15,725 bases of DNA, taken from Oscillospiraceae bacterium (lineage in GTDB: Bacteria > Bacillota > Clostridia > Oscillospirales > Oscillospiraceae). Under the pieces are notes generated by a model. That model saw only the letters and a program-made list of their open reading frames with translations, was not told the origin of the DNA and ran no database searches. The position numbers and the translations under genes were made by a program. This document shows positions 13,832-15,725 of the stretch, piece by piece; position 1 is the first letter of the stretch; each line of letters opens with the position of its first letter. The stretch spans positions 1 through 15,725 of the forward strand of contig JAISKU010000102.1 of assembly GCA_031261245.1 (NCBI GenBank), read 5' to 3'.

Positions 13832-13868
13832 AAAAACTGCGGCGGCACAATGTGCCGCCACAGTTTTT
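13832..13868. terminator. Intrinsic terminator after the stalk-domain gene
   Basis: GGCGGCAC (13841-13848) pairs with GTGCCGCC (13852-13859) around AAT. After one C/A mismatch the stem continues with AAACTG against CAGTTT. The minus strand has a T-run after the stem (complement of 13832-13836), and the plus strand has seven Ts at 13864-13870. It ends the minus-strand gene stopping at 13882 and insulates the small-gene promoter. Confidence 0.85.
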
Positions 13869-13881
13869 TTATGCAGTCGGG

Positions 13882-15255
13882 TTAGCCGAGCAGCTCGCCG
13901 AGGTCGTAGCTCGGCGCGCCGGCCGGGAGCTTGTCGCGCGGGGTCTTGGTCGTGGGCTTTGTCGCGACGTCCACCTTCAGGGAGAGCACGTAGCCCTCGG
14001 CGGAGATGGCGAGGTTGAGTTTGAGGTTCGCGCCGTCGGTATCGACGTGGAGATTCGCGGCGACGCCCTCGACGTCGAGGGCAAGCGCCACGGCAAAGGA
14101 GGTGGCGTCGCCCGCCGCGTTGGTTTTGATCGTGGTGACGACAGTCACGCTATCGCCGCTCTTTTCAACGGTGTACGTGCTGACGTAGCTGTTGCCGGTC
14201 TTTACGAACGCCGCGTCGCTGTACATGCCGCGTATGACGTCGAGCACGATTTCGAGGGCTTCAAAGTCGTCAACGCTCGAAAACGGGACGGAGGCAATGA
14301 TTTCGGTGATTGTGTAGTCGATGATCGCTTTCACGTCGCCGAGCTCCGCGATTTCGGCGGCGGAGGAGTCGAGCGCGTCGCCGAGGTCAAGCTCCTCAAG
14401 CAGGGAGTTGAGGTCGAGCGTGAGCCACGCGCCGGCGGGAGAGCCGATAAGCGCGTTCAGGAACTCGGAGTGCAGACCGAACAGGCCGGATTCGGAGTTG
14501 AGGAGAATCTCCGCGTCGATGTCGGCAGATGCGGAGACGCCGGGGATTGCGGTGCCGAGAATCGCGCCTATATCCGCCTTGGCCTTGACGGTGGCGTCAA
14601 TCGTCGTGCCGGAGGAGATGACGTCGATCGTGGCGTCAACGGGGAGATTGACTTCGGCGTCGCCGTCGTCAATCGACAGGTCGAAATCGACCGTCGCCGA
14701 GGTCTCCGTATTGCCCGTCGCGGCCTCCCACTTGAGCAGCTTGTCGAGAATCGTGTACGTGGATTTGTCCGCCGCGAGCAGCGTGTACGGATCGACGATG
14801 ATTACGGTTTTTGCGGACTGATCCCAGCCGACGGTCGCCCCGATCGTCTGTGAGACGAAGCGGACGGGGACGAGGACGCTGCCGCCGATTGTGACGGGCG
14901 GCACGTCGAGCGTGAATTTCTCGGAGGTTTCACCGCGCTTTACGGTGATTTCCGTGCCCGTCTGCACGAACTCGACCGTTAAGTCGTCGCGCACGGCGGA
15001 GACGGTGCGCGTCGGGAAGTCGTAGCTGACCACGGCGCCGAGCGCCTCAAACAGGTCGCGGAACGGGACGTAGACCTTGCCCGCCTTGCCGTCAAAGTAC
15101 GGCTTGACGCCGCTCGGGTAGTCGATGAGCTTGCCGTTGAGCTGGATTTCCGCGGTGTCCGTCTGCGCGGGGGCCGCGAGGGCGGTGAGGGAGACGGCGG
15201 AGAGCATGGACAGAACGAGCGCGAGAATAAGTACCTTTTTCAGGAATTTTGACAT
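13882..15255 (-). CDS. Secreted protein with copper-amine-oxidase-N (stalk) domain and unknown C-terminal region
   Basis: Protein of 457 aa. ATG 15255 is chosen because GGAGGTG lies 6 nt upstream and the protein then opens with a textbook signal peptide: K-K at 6-7, a hydrophobic core at about 8-22 and A-L-A-A near 25-28. An in-frame TTG at 15324 would bury the signal. Residues about 36-155 form the stalk domain as two half-repeats: V-Y-V-P-F-R-D-L-F-E-A-L-G-A (61-74) and V-L-V-P-V-R-F-V-S-Q-T-I-G-A (127-140), each followed by an aromatic strand. The remaining 300 residues are acidic, rich in Ala, Ser, Thr and Asp, Cys-free and probably beta-rich, resembling nothing I can name. No sortase motif, S-layer repeat or lipobox is seen, so it is probably exported and free or loosely wall-bound. 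It has its own promoter and terminator, so it is likely unrelated to the metabolic module. Confidence 0.88.
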   Translation of the reverse strand: MSKFLKKVLILALVLSMLSAVSLTALAAPAQTDTAEIQLNGKLIDYPSGVKPYFDGKAGKVYVPFRDLFEALGAVVSYDFPTRTVSAVRDDLTVEFVQTGTEITVKRGETSEKFTLDVPPVTIGGSVLVPVRFVSQTIGATVGWDQSAKTVIIVDPYTLLAADKSTYTILDKLLKWEAATGNTETSATVDFDLSIDDGDAEVNLPVDATIDVISSGTTIDATVKAKADIGAILGTAIPGVSASADIDAEILLNSESGLFGLHSEFLNALIGSPAGAWLTLDLNSLLEELDLGDALDSSAAEIAELGDVKAIIDYTITEIIASVPFSSVDDFEALEIVLDVIRGMYSDAAFVKTGNSYVSTYTVEKSGDSVTVVTTIKTNAAGDATSFAVALALDVEGVAANLHVDTDGANLKLNLAISAEGYVLSLKVDVATKPTTKTPRDKLPAGAPSYDLGELLG

Positions 15256-15295
15256 TTGCGCACCTCCAAATAATAATACGTTTTTACACACGTAC

Positions 15296-15324
15296 ACGAT
15301 AGCACGCGCGGGGAAATTATGCAA
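15296..15324 (-). promoter_or_regulatory. Promoter of the stalk-domain gene
   Basis: On the minus strand TTGCAT (15324-15319), a 17-bp spacer and TATCGT (15301-15296) are preceded by TGC, an extended -10. It lies about 40 nt upstream of the ATG at 15255, in the 95-nt gap after the SDR stop. Confidence 0.55.
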
Positions 15325-15350
15325 CTGTTCAGGGAAATTTTACAATTTTA

Positions 15351-15725
15351 TCAGGTGACGCAGAGCAGACCGCCGTCGTGCGGCAGAATGACGCCCGTGA
15401 CCTGTCTCCCGGCGGCCGAGGCGAGGTACACGCACATCGCGCCGATCTCGATCGGCTCCCCGAAGCGATGCGTCGGCATGTCATGCTCGATCATCGCAAT
15501 CGCGCTCGGCGGGAGATCCGCGTCGAGGTCGGAGTGCGTCGGGCCGGGGGCGATGCCGTTGACGCGTATGCCGAAGTCGCCGAGTACGACGGCGAGATAG
15601 CGCGTGAAGATGTCTATCGCCGCCTTTGAGGCGTTGTAGGGCGAGTTCTCATGGTCGCGCGAGTTTGACACGCGCTGGCCGCCGACGGAGGAGATGTTGA
15701 TTATCGAGCCGCCGAGCCCGCCGTC
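15351..15725 (-). CDS. C-terminal part of a short-chain dehydrogenase/reductase (partial at right edge)
   Basis: The frame is open from the right edge to the TGA at 15353-15351, giving 125 residues; the N-terminal half with the cofactor motif lies outside. Visible landmarks are I-I-N-I-S-S (catalytic Ser strand), Y-N-A-S-K (the YxxxK catalytic pair), I-R-V-N-G-I-A-P-G-P, and V-T-G-V-I-L-P-H-D-G-G near the C-terminus, all standard for classical SDRs such as 3-oxoacyl-ACP reductase-like enzymes. An internal GTG at 15671 would give a protein lacking the Ser strand and is not a start. It is a different subfamily from the SDR at 10297. Substrate unknown. Confidence 0.9.
   Translation of the reverse strand, partial: DGGLGGSIINISSVGGQRVSNSRDHENSPYNASKAAIDIFTRYLAVVLGDFGIRVNGIAPGPTHSDLDADLPPSAIAMIEHDMPTHRFGEPIEIGAMCVYLASAAGRQVTGVILPHDGGLLCVT

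Noticed and set aside
13852..14853. 333-codon plus-strand frame opposite the stalk-domain gene
   Set aside because: It begins inside the terminator region, has Arg/Gly/Val-rich shadow composition, and the opposite strand has a signal peptide, ribosome binding site, promoter and recognised domain.

Overview
The window is a GC-rich, densely coded accessory metabolic region. The evidence points to an anaerobic bacterium, probably a GC-rich Clostridia-type Bacillota. It encodes an oxygen-sensitive glycyl radical enzyme, three flavin/4Fe-4S old-yellow-enzyme-type reductases and an iron-type alcohol dehydrogenase. It also has strong AGGAGG-like ribosome binding sites and a secreted copper-amine-oxidase-N ('stalk') domain protein of a kind common in Bacillota. 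No rRNA, tRNA, transposase, phage gene or CRISPR array was seen, so the lineage is inferred from gene content only.

Layout. (1) 1-1497, plus strand: the 3' end of a flavin/Fe-S oxidoreductase, a two-domain cupin one base downstream, and a small VOC/PhnB-like protein, closed by a bidirectional terminator near 1523-1553. (2) 10108 down to 1570, minus strand: a tight five-gene operon in the transcribed order aldehyde dehydrogenase, aldehyde dehydrogenase, iron alcohol dehydrogenase, glycyl radical enzyme (GRE), OYE/Fe-S/FAD reductase. All four gaps are 11-12 nt and the ribosome binding site abuts or overlaps the preceding stop codon each time. (3) 10109-10296: an AT-rich divergent promoter region with a 25-bp near-perfect palindrome. 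(4) 10297-13075, plus strand: a short-chain dehydrogenase (SDR) and another OYE/Fe-S/FAD reductase, closed by a strong hairpin shared with the convergent genes. (5) 13123-13745, minus strand: two small uncharacterised genes, visibly less GC-rich than their neighbours, behind a near-consensus promoter. (6) 13882-15255, minus: a secreted stalk-domain protein. (7) 15351 to the right edge, minus: the C-terminal part of a second SDR.

Working model (inference). The divergent operons look like one anaerobic catabolic or biotransformation module. The SDR and iron alcohol dehydrogenase would interconvert alcohols and carbonyls. The two aldehyde dehydrogenases keep the general-base glutamate and so should make free acids rather than acyl-CoA. 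The OYE-type enzymes would reduce activated C=C bonds (or act on related ring or amine substrates), and the GRE would perform a radical elimination, cleavage or decarboxylation. No CoA ligase, CoA transferase, transporter, regulator, microcompartment gene or GRE-activating enzyme lies in the window. The GRE active-site loop reads GCVYP where many characterised GREs have GCVEP, and two of the OYE-type enzymes lack the tyrosine normally found in their HGxHGYL motif. The substrate cannot be named from sequence alone; the module is the best candidate here for an undescribed system.
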